A stretch of DNA of 64,000 nucleotides from Pegoplata infirma (Eukaryota > Arthropoda > Insecta > Diptera > Anthomyiidae), in assembly GCA_963921195.1 (NCBI GenBank), contig OY992538.1, positions 89,217,904-89,281,903 of the forward strand, in the 5' to 3' direction. Of this stretch, positions 44,096 through 56,455 are shown piece after piece. Made by a program: the position numbers and the translations under genes. The first letter of the stretch is position 1; every line of letters begins with the position of its first letter. The notes beneath the pieces were generated by a model. It was not told the DNA's origin, ran no database searches, and saw only the letters and a list, made by a program, of their open reading frames with translations.

Positions 44096-44940
44096 ACAAT
44101 TTTACAGTGAAACACTTGCACAAGAATGAGTCATATGTTAACGCAATTACAGTGTTTACAAGAATGAAATAATTTTGCGTAAACAATTTGTTTAAGGGTC
44201 GAACCAGAATCAAATGCGTAGCGCAAGACGTAAAAAAAAAACAAAAACAATCACATCAAATTTGAAATTTTTACGTCCGTTTGATTTAGGTAACTCACAT
44301 TTAAATATTAGAAACGAAAAATTATTGGGCGTTACGTCTTACGCGACGTAATTTGATTCAGGTTTTATACTTAAGGAAGAGCATTAACATTACCTTTAAA
44401 CCAATAATCGTACCGATGCACAGTGGAGCGAAATAAAAATATTTTGAAAACATTATATTTTTTCTGTAAAATTTATCTCGTATTTTTAGATGTATCTCAC
44501 TTTTTTAGATGTAGGGGAAATCTAAAAAAGTTTTGAGAAATTTTACATAAAACTTTAAAAATTAATTCTTTAAAGACTCTTCACCTCGGTACAAAATATG
44601 ATGTTTTTGGTTTTTACATATCTTTTTTTCATTTTTGTATTATCGATGTCTTCGATTTTAGTATACACATACATACTTAATATATGATGAAATTTCCTAT
44701 GACATTTCCATATAACTTGTATTTATATATCCTGTATTTATTATCTCATGTATTACACAGTACGGATGTATATATTGATTTTTGTTTCATCTTCTTCTTC
44801 TGTTTATGATTTCATAACATTATTTTATTTTTATGAAATACACATGAAAATAAAACACTAAGAAAAAAAATTTAAAGAACTTGTGTAGTAAAATTGGATA
44901 TCATTCAGAATAAAACACATGTCATTAAATTATACCTATG
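44096..44940. other. Unassigned AT-rich DNA
   Basis: CACAGTGGAGCGAAATAAAA at 44419 resembles the left end of the element at 32779, but no right end was found. Otherwise empty. Confidence 0.4.
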
Positions 44941-45666
44941 TAGAGTTGTCAATTATTCGACTTTTAACTTTGTTCGAATAATTCAAATAATTGTTTTTGT
45001 TCGTTCGATCAAACGATTAAATTTAAAAAATTATTCGATTAATCGATTAGAATAACGAATAACAAATTGGATATAAAAAAACATTTTGATTAAGTTTTAA
45101 GTTTTCTAAGTTGTGGGGATTTGGCGGGGGACGTTTGAGGACACCTCCCTCTTCACTTATGTAAATGTTAACAAATTCATTTAATACGATATTTATGCCA
45201 AAAAACGCACTTATTTTCTATACCCACGCCCTTAAAAGTGGGCTGGCCGAAAAAATTCCATTTGCTAATCATACAAATATTTAATTTGTTGAACAAATAT
45301 AAAAAAAACATGTAAACAAATTTTGTTTTTCTGGTGGTGTTTTAGTTCTTTACGGGGAAACATTATTCACCTCGTCCGATTTTGTCTCCGAAGTTAACCA
45401 GCCTATGACCAGAAGACATAAACGTGCCTAACTTCAGGAGTATAGCTCTTTTATTTTAAACTGTATCGTGCCCTCCACAGACGGACGGACGGACAGACGA
45501 ACATCGCTAGAATGTCTTATAATCGATCACTGATAAGAAATATATTTACTTTATGGGATCCTAGACCGATATTTCGATACTGTAGTTGGAGGGTATAACA
45601 AAATAATTGGTTTATTCGTTATTCGAAAATCGTAATCGAATTATTCTTAATCGGTTGACAACACTA
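44941..45666. mobile_element. hAT-like element, TIR TAGAGTTGTCAA
   Basis: Ends TAGAGTTGTCAATTATTCG and CGGTTGACAACACTA, the same terminus as the element at 59590. TTATTCGAATAA words lie at both ends. No matching 8-bp duplication remains. A mini-me type B copy is nested at about 45225-45600. Confidence 0.6.
45225..45600 (+). mobile_element. Mini-me-like repeat (type B), partial
   Basis: GACGGACGGACGGACAGACG at 45481-45500, ATATTTACTTTATGGGATCCTAGACC and the end GGAGGGTATA mark it. The left border is unclear. Confidence 0.6.
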
Positions 45667-46366
45667 GTATGTAACTAGAGTTTAAGTTGTTTCCCAGAAA
45701 AGTCATCAAATATAACATCAATTGATAAGTACAATTAAAGATATATTTACTCACATAATAACTTTTTTTATAACCAGTGTTGAAAAGCTTTATGATAAAA
45801 GGTATGTTTTAATAAGTCGAAATAATCTCATTGCCAAAGTACTTTCGGTTAAGCCGTATTTTTGTGGGATAGAAAAATATAAAAATCAACTGTTAATTTT
45901 GTTATTTGAAAGGAATTCAAGGAGGAATTCAAAATGAGGAATCCCTCATTTTTTTATTAAAAAATAAAAACTAATACTTATTTAGTCCGCTGTTTAATCA
46001 TGCAATGAAAAATAGTTAATTGTAGTTCGAGGCCATTTATTTTTCTTCGGTATGACCGATTTGGCAAATTTTTTTACGCCCACTCTTTTTAATTTATCTA
46101 AATAGGTGAACAGCTGGACCGAATTGGATATTTTTTTTAATGTTCTTCATAGTTAAATTTAGGTTTTACGGAAGAAAAATTGACCACGCTCAATTTTTTG
46201 CCAATTTTTCTCGATTTATCAAAAATTGGAGACCGACTGTGCCGATTTTGCTATATTTTTTTAAATGTTTGTCACAAACCAACTTATGTTTTTACGGAAA
46301 GAAAAATTGACCACGCCAACTAAAATCGCATAACGGCTAATTTGGCGTTTTTATACCCTCCACTCT
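45667..46366. repeat. Unassigned DNA, then minus-oriented mini-me type B fragment
   Basis: 46200-46366 (GGAAAGAAAAATTGACCACG, AAAATCGCATAACGGCT, TTATACCCTCCACTC) matches 52560-52665. The terminal hairpin is split by the next two insertions. 45667-46060 is unassigned. Confidence 0.55.
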
Positions 46367-46367
46367 A

Positions 46368-47916
46368 CACTGATAGAAAAACGCTTCAAATCACTAATGA
46401 ATGGAATTCATTAACGTTGTTTCATTACAACAATGAAATATTTCATATGCTGAATGAAATTTCATACATATTGTGCAAGATTTTCATTAATTTTGATTCA
46501 TTAGATTTCGTAGTTTCAATAAAAAAATTCACTAACAAGTTTTGTTTACAAAATTTGCTGCGACACGACAGGTGTCAATGTCGTGTCGCGGCTGTTATTT
46601 TACGTGCGCAAAAACATCTGATCAGAGCGTGATTTTTTTTTTAGCATTTTTATACGAAATTTAAAATGAAATGTTGTTGATTAATTATAAGTATTTATTA
46701 AACTCGCGTTGTATTTTATTATTTCGTGGTTTTACTAATGTATTAAAAGTAAATGTTAAAGTAAAATTTTGTGTGAGAAAACTGAGTGAAATCTATAGAT
46801 TAAATAAAAAATATGTGAAAGTGTTTTTTTAACTTGGTTATTTTGTGATTTTTTCAGACTTTTTTTTCTGAAATTTGAAATTTGAAATAAAAAATAAATT
46901 ATTAATTTTTTATTTACTAAATTCGTGCTGTTTTATATTAGTTCGTGGTTTTAATTATGTATTACAATTTAAGGTTGGAGTAAAATTTTGTGCGAGAAAA
47001 CTAAGTGAAAACCATTTTTTATTATTTTTAATTCTATAAAAATATCTTTACAAATTTCATACAAATATTTAATTTTAAAAATAAAAGTAGCATTTATTCC
47101 AGAGACCAAATATAACAGTTATATGTGTCTTTTTGTTTTAAAAAAATCATTAAACGAATGTTGTCCAAACTAAGTATTTTATATATGAAAGGACGTCTAA
47201 AGATGTCCCGTGTTTAAATTTGCAATAACTTTTATTTTTTGATTTTTACAATAACAGTATAAAATAACAGTTATTAAAAACTTTTTGTTCAAACAATCTA
47301 AAATAACTTTTATTTTATATTTATTGGAGTAAATAACTGTTATAACAGTTATTTAAAAAAAAAATCAATCAAAATTAATATCTTTAAATCAAAGTTTGAA
47401 GTATTAGCTATCAATAGGATTCTTTTGCATACGTTTATTTTAGTTTTAGTTTTATTTTAAAAACTCAAGTTTTTTAAGGCTCAAGGAGGGTTTGATAACA
47501 GTTATCAAATATAAAAGTTATTTATTTCTATTATTTTGGACAGATATTTATATAAATCATTTCAAACTGTTATTTTTAATTTTTATTTGAAAAAATATTT
47601 TTGGACAGTTAAATTTGATTTTTTTCAATAAATCACATAACAGTTATGGTCTCTGATTTATTCAATGAAAGTATTTTATTTCAAAAATAAAAAGTAGGAT
47701 TTATTCAATGAAAGTATTTCATAAGAATTATATACTTTTTTCATTAAAGTAATGAAAAAATTTCATAAAATATTATTTATATTTTGTATGAACAATTTTC
47801 ATTAATTTAATGAAACTTGTTCTTGCAATTACATTTTATGATACCTATTTCATTAATTCAATGAAACCCTACATAGGTTCCTTTTTAACGTCATTTTTCA
47901 TAACATTCTATCAGTG
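46368..47916. mobile_element. TIR element CACTGATAGAA, TA target, AATGAAATTTCATT words
   Basis: Ends CACTGATAGAA and TTCTATCAGTG, flanked by TA (46366-46367, 47917-47918) in the mini-me hairpin CCACTCTAGTG. Both ends repeat AATGAAATTTCATT. 1549 bp. No credible gene. Confidence 0.8.
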
Positions 47917-48195
47917 TAGTGCACTGAAAGAATTACTTTTCATAATATCTATGAACAAATTTCATTAAACCAAATTCATAGAATCTATTAGACAATTCAT
48001 TGGCTGAATGGATATTCATTAGTATTGTGAAATATTTCATAGAATTTTATTCATAGATTTTGTTAAATTCATAGAAAAAATTCATAGAAAAAAATATCAT
48101 CAATAAGCCTCTTAATTTTTTTAATAATTAAAATAATTTTACTATAAATAAAAAAATTGAATAAATATATTGAAAACAAAAATAAAAAAAAAATA

Positions 48196-48811
48196 ACAAG
48201 TAAAAAAGTTAAATTCGGCCTTGCCGAATGTAGTGATACCCTCCACAATTTCAAAAAGATTATTGCAAACAACTTTATTTAAAAGGAAATTACTTTTGAA
48301 AAAAAAAAAAATGAAAAAAAATTTCCGCGAAAAAAAATTTTGGTAAAAAAAAAAATCCGCGATTTTTTCTTTTTTTGTCAAAAAATATGTTCGTAGTACT
48401 TGTTTAAATACCATTTGGTGTTCAATTATGTTCACATATGTCAAGCAGAAGCCAAATTAAAGCATTTTGTATTTTTAGGTTATGTTGAATGTACTGAAAT
48501 TTTTGAGGTGTGCTTACATTTTCGTTCATAACTTTTGAACCGCTGAACCGATATCGCTCAAATGCAATACCAAACTTCTCGGGAGAACTTCCAATATATA
48601 TGTTAAGTTTCAGTCATCTCTGTGCAATATTTTGTCCGCGAGAGCATTTTCCACAGACAGACGGACAGACGGACATCGCTAGAATGTCTTAAAATCGATC
48701 GGGCATCATGAATATATATACTTTATGGGGTCCCAGACCGATATTTCGATGAGTTACAAACAGAATGACAAACTTATATATACCCTCTATCACTAAGTGG
48801 AGGGTATAAAA
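48196..48811 (+). mobile_element. DINE-1/mini-me-like repeat (type B), complete
   Basis: AACAAGTAAAAAAGTTAAATTC, palindrome TTCGGCCTTGCCGAA, GACAGACGGACAGACGGAC at 48656-48674, TATATATACTTTATGGGGTC and the end hairpin ACCCTCTATCACTAAGTGGAGGGT. Confidence 0.82.
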
Positions 48812-48832
48812 AAACGTTGAAAAAATTATTAA

Positions 48833-48905
48833 TACCCTGGTGGGATTTGAACCCCTTAGCAATCAGCGCCTCCAAAGCACAGTGCCACATTTGGCCAATC
48901 TAGCA
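48833..48905 (-). other. tRNA-like module
   Basis: Minus strand: GTGCTAGATTGGCCAAATG (A-box region) and GGGGTTCAAATCCCACC, a fair T arm. It sits at a place comparable to the module at 6052-6133 in the related element. Confidence 0.45.
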
Positions 48906-48940
48906 CGACAAAAATCAAAAAAAAAAAAGTTCCCCGATTT

Positions 48941-49509
48941 TTATGATTTGTTTGTATGTATTATAAAACATTCCTAATAGCACGAAAATACTCATATAAG
49001 AACGATAATTCTGTTCGTTATTAGGATGTGGGTGCATAAAGTTGCATCTTGTAAAATCTTGTAACTAGTGTACATTATTTCGCATAAATTAAGTCGAGTT
49101 TGAACTGTTGTAACTTTTGAACAAAAAGAGATATTTATCCACTCTTTTTTAATAATTTTAAAGGATATTTAAATGCTTTAAGTCATATCGTTTCTTTTTT
49201 TGTTTTAACAATTTTGTCTATTTTTTATTAAATTTTTAACACACTAAAAATTTTTGAAAAGAAAATTATATTATTATTTTATTTGATGGAATAGAACTTT
49301 TGTTTTTGGTCCTTATTGGTCGCCGGACTTTTTCAGACATATTGACCGATATCTATAGTACTTATTTTAACGGCTAACTTTTGCGACCGTCTGCGACGCC
49401 GACTACAGTGGGGCGAGATAAAAGCCTTGTTTTTACATATTTTTTAAACATATTTTTAAAAAGTGGGCGTGGCAGTTGCCTGACCGCCCCCTTTTTTCAG
49501 AGTACATAT
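48941..49509. other. Unassigned DNA
   Basis: Contains AGTGGGCGTGGCAG near 49464, a phrase common in fly repeats. No gene. Confidence 0.4.
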
Positions 49510-50099
49510 TAGGGTGGGGCGATTTGAACATCTTAATGGGCGCTTCGCGTTTCTGAATCTTGGGATTGTACTGAGCAAAAAAGTCAACTAGACCATACGT
49601 CTACGGTGAAAATCGAGCCTCCCGATTTTGACTTGAAGTTTTTTCTCAGACTTTATTTTTTTGGAAAATTTGCAAATATTCTTGGGCTCATATTTCGTAA
49701 ACTATTTGAAATTTTGACTTATTTTCAAAAGGAAAGTAGCTATTGTCTCGGGCTACAATTTCTCTGAACATATTACTTAGAAAAAACTTCGTTTTCATGG
49801 TCAAAAAGTCGAAAATGTAGAAAATTCACCACTTTTTGTAATATTTTTTTTGATATTTTGGCCTATAACAGCCAAACTCTTAAGATTTTCGATCCAATAC
49901 TAAGACAAAAATGCCGCAGAGTTTTGTACTCTTGCCCAAAAAATTAAATCATGATAATGTTTTATTTAATAAAAACTTTTTACGAATAACCCTCACATAT
50001 TTGCAAAAAAATATGTAAGGGTTAAAAAAATATTCAGAAAAAAAGAACTCCAAGAAATTTATCAAATTTATCAATATTTACAAAAAATTTGGAAAACTA

Positions 50100-50784
50100 C
50101 ACTCAAAATAATAAATTAAAGAAAAACTATGCTAATTTAACAGAGTTTACCGTATTTTTCCAGCTAGCAATATTAATTGGTAATTTTACTAAAAAATTCT
50201 GTAAAATGATTTTTACAAAAAAAAAACTGTTAATTTACAGACTTTATAGTAAATTATTGGTTAAATATTAGCGTCTTTTGACAGAAAAAACTCTGTTTTT
50301 TACTATAAAACTCTGTAAAATGTTTTGGACAAAAAAACTGTTAATTTACAGAGTCTCTAGTAAAATTTTGGTTAAATAAAGCACCATTTAGCAAAGAAAA
50401 ACTCTGTTAATTTATATAAATTTGTAAAATGTATTTGATGCAACCAAAATTTTATAGAAAAAACTCTATAGTTAAATGCAGTTTATTTTGGAATTTTCTT
50501 TTTTAAGTTTTCTGTGAAATTAATGTTTAAATTACAGACAAAACTTAGTTTTTGGTTACAAAAAATACAAAGTATTTTGCTAAAATCTGTATTTTTGCAG
50601 AAATATCTGTTAATTATCTGTAAAATAAAGATTACAAGGTTAAAAGTAATATAACAGATAAAACTTTGTTTTTTGTCACAAAAAATTCAAATTATTTTCT
50701 TTAAATCTGTATTTTGACAGAAAACTCTGTCAAACATCTGTTGAATATTTTACAATGTATTTTACAGAGTTATTATTTTGAGTG
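50100..50784. mobile_element. MITE, TIR CACTCAAAATAATAA, TA target, CTGTTAATTTACAG words
   Basis: Ends CACTCAAAATAATAAATTA and TTATTATTTTGAGTG with TA at 50098-50099 and 50785-50786. ACTCTGTTAATTTACAGAG-like words repeat through the element. The short ORF at 50089 comes from the words. Confidence 0.9.
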
Positions 50785-51015
50785 TAAGAACAAATCAAGA
50801 AAATACAAAAAATAAGTCAGAAAAATGCAGATATATTCAGAAAAAATCACAAAATTCAGAAAGAAATTCTAGAAAATTTAGAAAATTCTGAATATAAATA
50901 TTTTTTTTTTATTTATAATTAAAAAAAAAGTATAAAGAATTAAAACAAACAAATTTTTCCCTAACAAAAAGAAATGTACAAGCTAAAAAAAACTAAATAA
51001 AAAAAAAAAAATAAC

Positions 51016-51093
51016 TTGACAGATCACGGATTCGATCAGCGAACCTTCTGTTTTCCAGTCTGGCTCACTTCAGCAAGGCCACCGTAGCTTACT
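51016..51093 (-). other. tRNA-like module
   Basis: Minus strand: TAGCTACGGTGGCC-like start (AAGCTACGGTGGCCTTGCTG) and GTTCGCTGATCGAATCCGTG. It looks like a degenerate tRNA with a long variable region. No closing acceptor stem. Confidence 0.35.
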
Positions 51094-52305
51094 TGAATAA
51101 TGATTCGATTTTCAAATATACTGGTTAGTATTGCCATGTGGTAATATTTTATTGGAAAAAAATTGCGATGATGGTAACAAATCTAATTGGAAATGCGATA
51201 TTTGGTATGGCAATACTGCGTTAATCGAGTGACACCTAGCGCCGCTAGATGTCGCTACCAGGACTATGTATTTGTATTTTATTTATTAATTTTAAATTAT
51301 TGTCGAAGTTTTAGGTTGTAATAAAATGAAAACTGTAATTCTCATTTTCTTTTTTGTTTAATCGTTAGCTTATATAGTCAAACTGAGGTGGCGTCCTGCA
51401 ACTTTTTTAAAATTAGACCCCAGCCTAAAAACATTATCATGTTAAAATTGTAGCCAAGACAATAGATTTGATGATGACGCTGATGATTCTGGCTGCATCT
51501 CCATCTCCACATTCTCTGTATTATCAGAATCCACTGGATTATCCATATTTTTTATATCTTAAATTTTTTAGTAGCACTGCACAGTTTATACACGAAACAA
51601 TTATTTCTAAAACTTACATTCAAAAACTATAATAAGTAAAGACTAATTATGGGACCGTTCCTTTTAACGTTTATAGGTGTGGTTAGTTGTTTATATGGTA
51701 TCTGGGAAAGCTGGATGTTTTGTTTACCTTTTATTTTTCGATATGAACAACTGAAAATGGTAATTTATCAATATTTTCACAAAAAATTTGCACTTTCACA
51801 AGGCCAAAACTGCCTGAAGGAGCCTTCCAATGCTTTTGCGATGTACTAGAGAGTTCTTAACTATTGTCTTAGCTAAAATTTTTGTCTGAGTATTGGATCG
51901 AAAATCTCAAGGGTTTGGCTGTTATAGGCCAAAATATCAAAAAAAAAAATTACAAAAAGTGCTGAATTTTCTACATTTTCGACTTTTTGACCATGAAACC
52001 GAAGTTTTTTCTAAGTAATATGTTCAGAGAAATTGTAGCCCGAGACAATAGCTATAACTTTACTTTTAAAAATAATTTAAAATTTTAAATAGTTTACGAA
52101 ATATGAGCCCAAGAAAATTTGCAAATTTTCCAAAAAAAAATAAAGTCTGAGAAAAACTTCAAGTCAAAATCGGGAGGCTCGGTTTTCACCGTAGACGTAT
52201 GGTCTAGTTGACTTTTATGCTCAGTACAATCCCAAGAATCAGAAACGCGATGCGCCCATTAAGATTTTTTTCCTTCCTTACTAATCGCCCCACCCTAGTA
52301 CATAT

Positions 52306-52648
52306 GCCAAGTTTAAAGAAATTACAACCAAAATTGAAATTTTTTTAAAATGTGGGCGTGGAACTGGCTTCCCATATTTTTCATAATGTTGTTTTTGAAG
52401 TCAAAACGAACATTTATACCAAATGTCCAGTCAATATAAATAAAATTTTATTTTTGTCTCCCTAGATTGGCCAAATGTGACACCAATGCATTGGTGCTAC
52501 CCGTTTTTCAAAATTCGCGGTTTCAGTTTTTGACTTTTTGCCAAGGGCCCCCATATAGCTGCCCCAATGTGCAATCCAACTTATGTTTATACGGAAAGAA
52601 AAATTGACCACGCCAACTAAAATCGCATAACGGCTTATTTGGCGTTTT
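52306..52648. repeat. Unassigned DNA and mini-me type B internal part
   Basis: 52560-52648 repeats 46290-46360. The rest is unassigned. Confidence 0.45.
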
Positions 52649-53200
52649 TATACCCTCCACTCTAGTAATAGAGGGTATATATAAGTTTGTCATTCTGTTT
52701 GTAACACCTCGAAATATTGGTCTAGGACCCCATAAAGTAAATATATTAATGATCCTCTGTCCGTATGTCTGTTGAAAACACGCTAACTTTTGAAAGACTT
52801 TACGGAGGCGCCTGAAGTTTGGCATATAGGTTTGGCAATTACCTGGTCAGGTTTTGATTTCAATCAAACAAAATCGGTCCAGTGGTTCAAAAGTCATGAG
52901 CAAAAGACTGAATTTTGGCAAGGGTTTTTCGTGAATTTACGAGATAATAAACACGCAAACTTTCGAAAGGCAATTCTGAAATATTGAGTTTCAGCCAAAT
53001 CGTTCCAGTGCACTATGGCCGAAAAACCCCAAATCGCGGCAAAAACTATTTCCCGACAAGCTAGTCTCACCAAATTTGGTATGCAGGTTTCTACTGTCGA
53101 AATATTTGATTTGAGAAAAAATGGGCGGTCCACGCCCCCTTTTTCTAGTGGCCCGCCCATAAGGGGGATTTTCGAAAAAAAATTAATGCTCACAAAACTG
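52649..53200 (-). mobile_element. Mini-me-like repeat (type B), minus orientation, partial
   Basis: Hairpin TACCCTCCACTCTAGTAATA GAGGGTA, then GTCATTCTGTTTGTAACACC, GACCCCATAAAGTAAATATA and GTCCGTATGTCTG. The order and words are those of Drosophila DINE-1/mini-me. The 5' side fades near 53200. Confidence 0.7.
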
Positions 53201-54811
53201 TATTTAATTAAAATCTTCCTTACTATTTGAAGTGTCTGACCGAATATTCGGTAGGCAAAAAAGTACTATTCGGCCATTATTCGGCTTCGGTCACATTTTT
53301 GGACGAATATGGCCGAATACCGAATAATTGTAAAAAAATTGTAGTCAATTGTTGAAAAACATATTCAAGTAGAAAAACACTTTTTTAGTGATAGTAATTT
53401 ATTAAAAATATTATTATTTTGAGGAAATTACATTTTTTAATAATATAAAAAAAAAAAAAAATTTTAATGTACAATTTTTTTGAGTGTATAATTTTTTTTG
53501 AGTGTAATTTTTTTTTCGTTTGAGAATAAAAAGTTTTTTGAATGAAAGAAACACTGTAAAATATTTTTGTAGCTTTCCACTAAGCTTTAAAGCGTTTTTA
53601 GTGTGTTTTTCAACACGTGAATTTGCGAAAAAAAACCATCCAAAATTCACGATTTTGCTAATAACTCATTCGTTCGCACCCGTTCGCATACCATATTAAT
53701 ATACAATAAAACCTGAGCTTTCTACGAAGATTTACATGTATAAAAATGTTTTAACAATTGTTAACATTTTAAGTTATACTCCATGAAAGACGATAAAACT
53801 ATTAACAATTTCACAAAAAATTACCCATAAAAAGACTCCAAAATAACTACGAAATAAATTTTTTTTCCAGATATGTTAAGAATTCGTAAAAATACTCACC
53901 TCGAGTATTAAAATTCATATTCACAACATTTTTTTTAACCAAAATATATTTAAAAAAAAAAATATATAGATTTATTAAAATTTGGTTGCTTTACAATTTG
54001 CAACACGTGTTATAAAAACTGTATACATTAGCAGCTGTTTACACATCGACAGTGTTGCCAACTATCATAACTTTTTTAAATTTTTCTTACCAATATATTG
54101 GGAATTGAACACAATAAAAAAAAATCAATTTGACTTTTACAAAAACTTTTACTTTTGTAAAACTCCCGTTACTGTGGGACAATTTTTTGCTAAAAATTAA
54201 CTAACTCGTATTGGCAAAAAAAAAATCAGTACTCAATACCCAAGTTTTTGCTGGGTTTTATAGAAACAAAAGTCATATTCATTTCTTTGAAAAAATGTGT
54301 ACAATTCTAAGTATGTCGGTTTAGTATATGGAATTGCTACCAAGCTATAATACTTTATGACAATACTTAATTAAAAATTGATAATAAAATATATTTTTAT
54401 TTTATATCATAATTTTCTATTAATGTATGAAAAAACACTTTTATTTCTATAGAATTATAAAAAAAGACATATAATAGGAATCATAAAATGGGTATCCTGT
54501 TGCATTTGTATACATTTTTCATTCAAAATGGCTGGGGTATATTTACAAACAAGATAAGTTTCTTGCACACAGAAAAATAAAAATACCAACGGTATTTTTT
54601 TTTTAGTTGTACCCACTCAATATTTGGTTTCTTTTGAAACTATCTTAAATTTAAAATAGTGTAACTTCAGAATGAAACAAGATATCGCCAAATTTTTTTT
54701 TGAATCAGAAATCTATCTAGCTTTCAAATAAAATTATTTTGATTTTTGCTCTGTCGAAATTTGAAATTTCCCTTTTAAAATGGCTCTATATCGGAAAGTA
54801 TAAGATAAGAA
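53201..54811. repeat. Mixed fragments: CCGAATATTCGG words and MITE ends
   Basis: 53235-53325 has GACCGAATATTCGGT words without defined ends. 53480-53515 has two TTTTTTGAGTGTA ends. CAAGTTTTTGCTGGG at 54243-54257 is a right end of the CCCAGCAAAACTT family. 54300-54811 is unassigned. A CACACAGAAAAATA end lies at 54569. Confidence 0.45.
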
Positions 54812-55053
54812 TAACACTGTCCGACAAAAATTAAAAAAAGTCGTTGAACACGAACTGGATAATAATCGTTTGAAACTAGAGACTAAAACTACATTTACAC
54901 TTTTTCATTTCGTGATCCTGTTTCCTTTAAAAAGGACTTCAAGGTCAAAGAGTTTTAAATTTTATAAAATATTTTATTAATATTTGTACTTGTCCTAGGA
55001 TGCCGCTATTGATAGCAAATGAAAGAGGAGGATCTTTATCCCTATTTTTCCTA

Positions 55054-55504
55054 CACTCGAAATATTTTGTAAGTAAATTCAACGCAAAAAACGTTTAAAT
55101 CAATCGTTTTTCCTTTTAAAAAACGGACTACTTATATTTCCTTTAAAACAACATACTTTTTCAGTTAAACGTTAATAAATGACTAGACATTCCGTAAAAA
55201 CAAATGATATTTCAGTTATTTTAACTGTTTAAATTTTTTATTTTGTGGAGTAAAAATATTTTTTTTTTTGAATAACAAACTACAAAAACCGTACTTCTGT
55301 AAAATAATACGGTATAATCAGTTACACATATTTTAACTGATAAAAATATTTTTCCGTAAATTTTGTAGTTTATTGTTTTAATGACTGAAGAAATCCTTCA
55401 ATATTTTAGTTTTGTTGAAAAACAAACGATAAAACGTTTAAAACAACTTTAACTAAAAACTTTTTGAATAACCGTAAATAGTTACTGTAAAACTTTTCTA
55501 GGTG
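55054..55504. mobile_element. MITE, TIR CACTCGAAA / CACCTAGAAAA, TA target
   Basis: TA at 55052-55053 and 55505-55506. Absent at the matching place in the sister repeat near 29.9 kb. 451 bp with AAACGTTTAAA-type words. Confidence 0.8.
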
Positions 55505-55523
55505 TAATTTATTATTTTTACAT

Positions 55524-55687
55524 ATAAGGAAAAAGGAGATAAGTTACGTCTAGGGCTGTCAATCCCGAAATCCCGAAATCCCGGGATTTTTGTCATAAAA
55601 TCGGGATTCATTTTATGACAAAAATCCCGGGATTTCGGGATTTCGGGATTGACAGCCCTAGACGTAACTTATCTCCTTTTTCCTTAT
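55524..55687. repeat. Perfect 77-bp inverted repeat with 10-base loop
   Basis: 55524-55600 is exactly inverted at 55611-55687 around TCGGGATTCA. The arms include 20 bp of host flank, the GTTACGTC duplication and the first 50 bp of the hAT element. Confidence 0.97.
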
Positions 55688-55829
55688 CCCGGGATTTGAG
55701 CTTAAAAATCCCAGGATTTTTTAAATATTAAAAATGTATGAGAATTTATTTTTTAAAACACAACATTGTTAAATTATTGTTAGATTTGCATAAACAAATA
55801 AAAACTAAAACTTTTTTTAATTTTATCGT

Positions 55830-55908
55830 AGCTGGTCACGAATTTGGCTGAGCTGAGAATTCTACCCAGGATTGATGAATAATAGTCCAACGCACTAAAG
55901 TTTGCAGG
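55830..55908 (-). other. tRNA-like module, degenerate
   Basis: Minus strand shares GCGTTGGACTA and TTCTCAGCTCAG with the module at 22711-22779, but the B box is damaged. Confidence 0.35.
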
Positions 55909-56357
55909 TTTTGGCGAAAATTTTCCAAAAAAACCAAAACTTTGATCGAACGGGTAAATTTAATCCGATTGGCCTCTAATTTGTACCACATAAGTTTTAG
56001 GCGTAGGAGAATAAAAATGTTGCCGGACGTTCAAAATTGGAAGAAAAACTTTTTCTATACAAAAAATGCAAGTCTAATGTATTATTATATTATTACTTTT
56101 CTTCTTTAAATGTTTTTATTATTTTAAATTTTCTTTAAATTAGTTTTAAAATTATACAGTGCAACAACCAAAATCGGAATGGGATGAAACCAAAAGCAAA
56201 TAAAAGTTGTCATTTGCCATAACAAACCCCTCAACGCCTTTTTAAGTTCATTGCTAAATATTTAATAACAATTACTTGAAAACTGCATAAGTGGCGTATA
56301 TTTAATTTTTTAATTGCCTTTAAATAACAATCAGAATAATTAGAAATCATTTTTTTA

Positions 56358-56455
56358 ATAATCTCGTTGTAGCGAAATCGACCCAAGGGTTTTCGTGCGA
56401 ATCAAACCCACGCTTAATAGGCTAGCACGCTACCAACTAACTCACAGTAGCCTCC
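56358..56455 (-). other. tRNA-like module with good A and B boxes
   Basis: Minus strand: GAGTTAGTTGGTAGCGTGC (D arm with AGTTGGTA loop) and CGTGGGTTTGATTCGCACG (T-arm-like). The acceptor is not closed. Probably a SINE head or tRNA relic. Confidence 0.45.

Larger units (their letters stand above)
47922..48940. mobile_element. Second copy of the CACTGAAAG element, right end missing
   Basis: CACTGAAAGAATTACTTTTC and following ATTCATAGAATCTAT words match 5730 onward. It is again preceded by TG. A mini-me copy (48196) and a tRNA-like module (48833) lie inside. No CTTTCAGTG end was found. Confidence 0.65.
49510..52297. mobile_element. Long-TIR element TAGGGTGGGGCGATT, 8-bp TSD GTACATAT
   Basis: About 440-bp arms (49510-49950 and 51850-52297) are inverted copies ending TAGGGTGGGGCGATT, flanked by GTACATAT at 49502-49509 and 52298-52305. 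The 8-bp duplication and TAG end suit hAT or a related superfamily. The middle has no transposase. It contains a MITE (50100) and a tRNA-like module (51016). Confidence 0.92.

Noticed and set aside
44941..45666. An 8-bp hAT duplication for the TAGAGTTGTCAA element
   Set aside because: The flanks TACCTATG and GTATGTAA do not match, so only the termini support the call.
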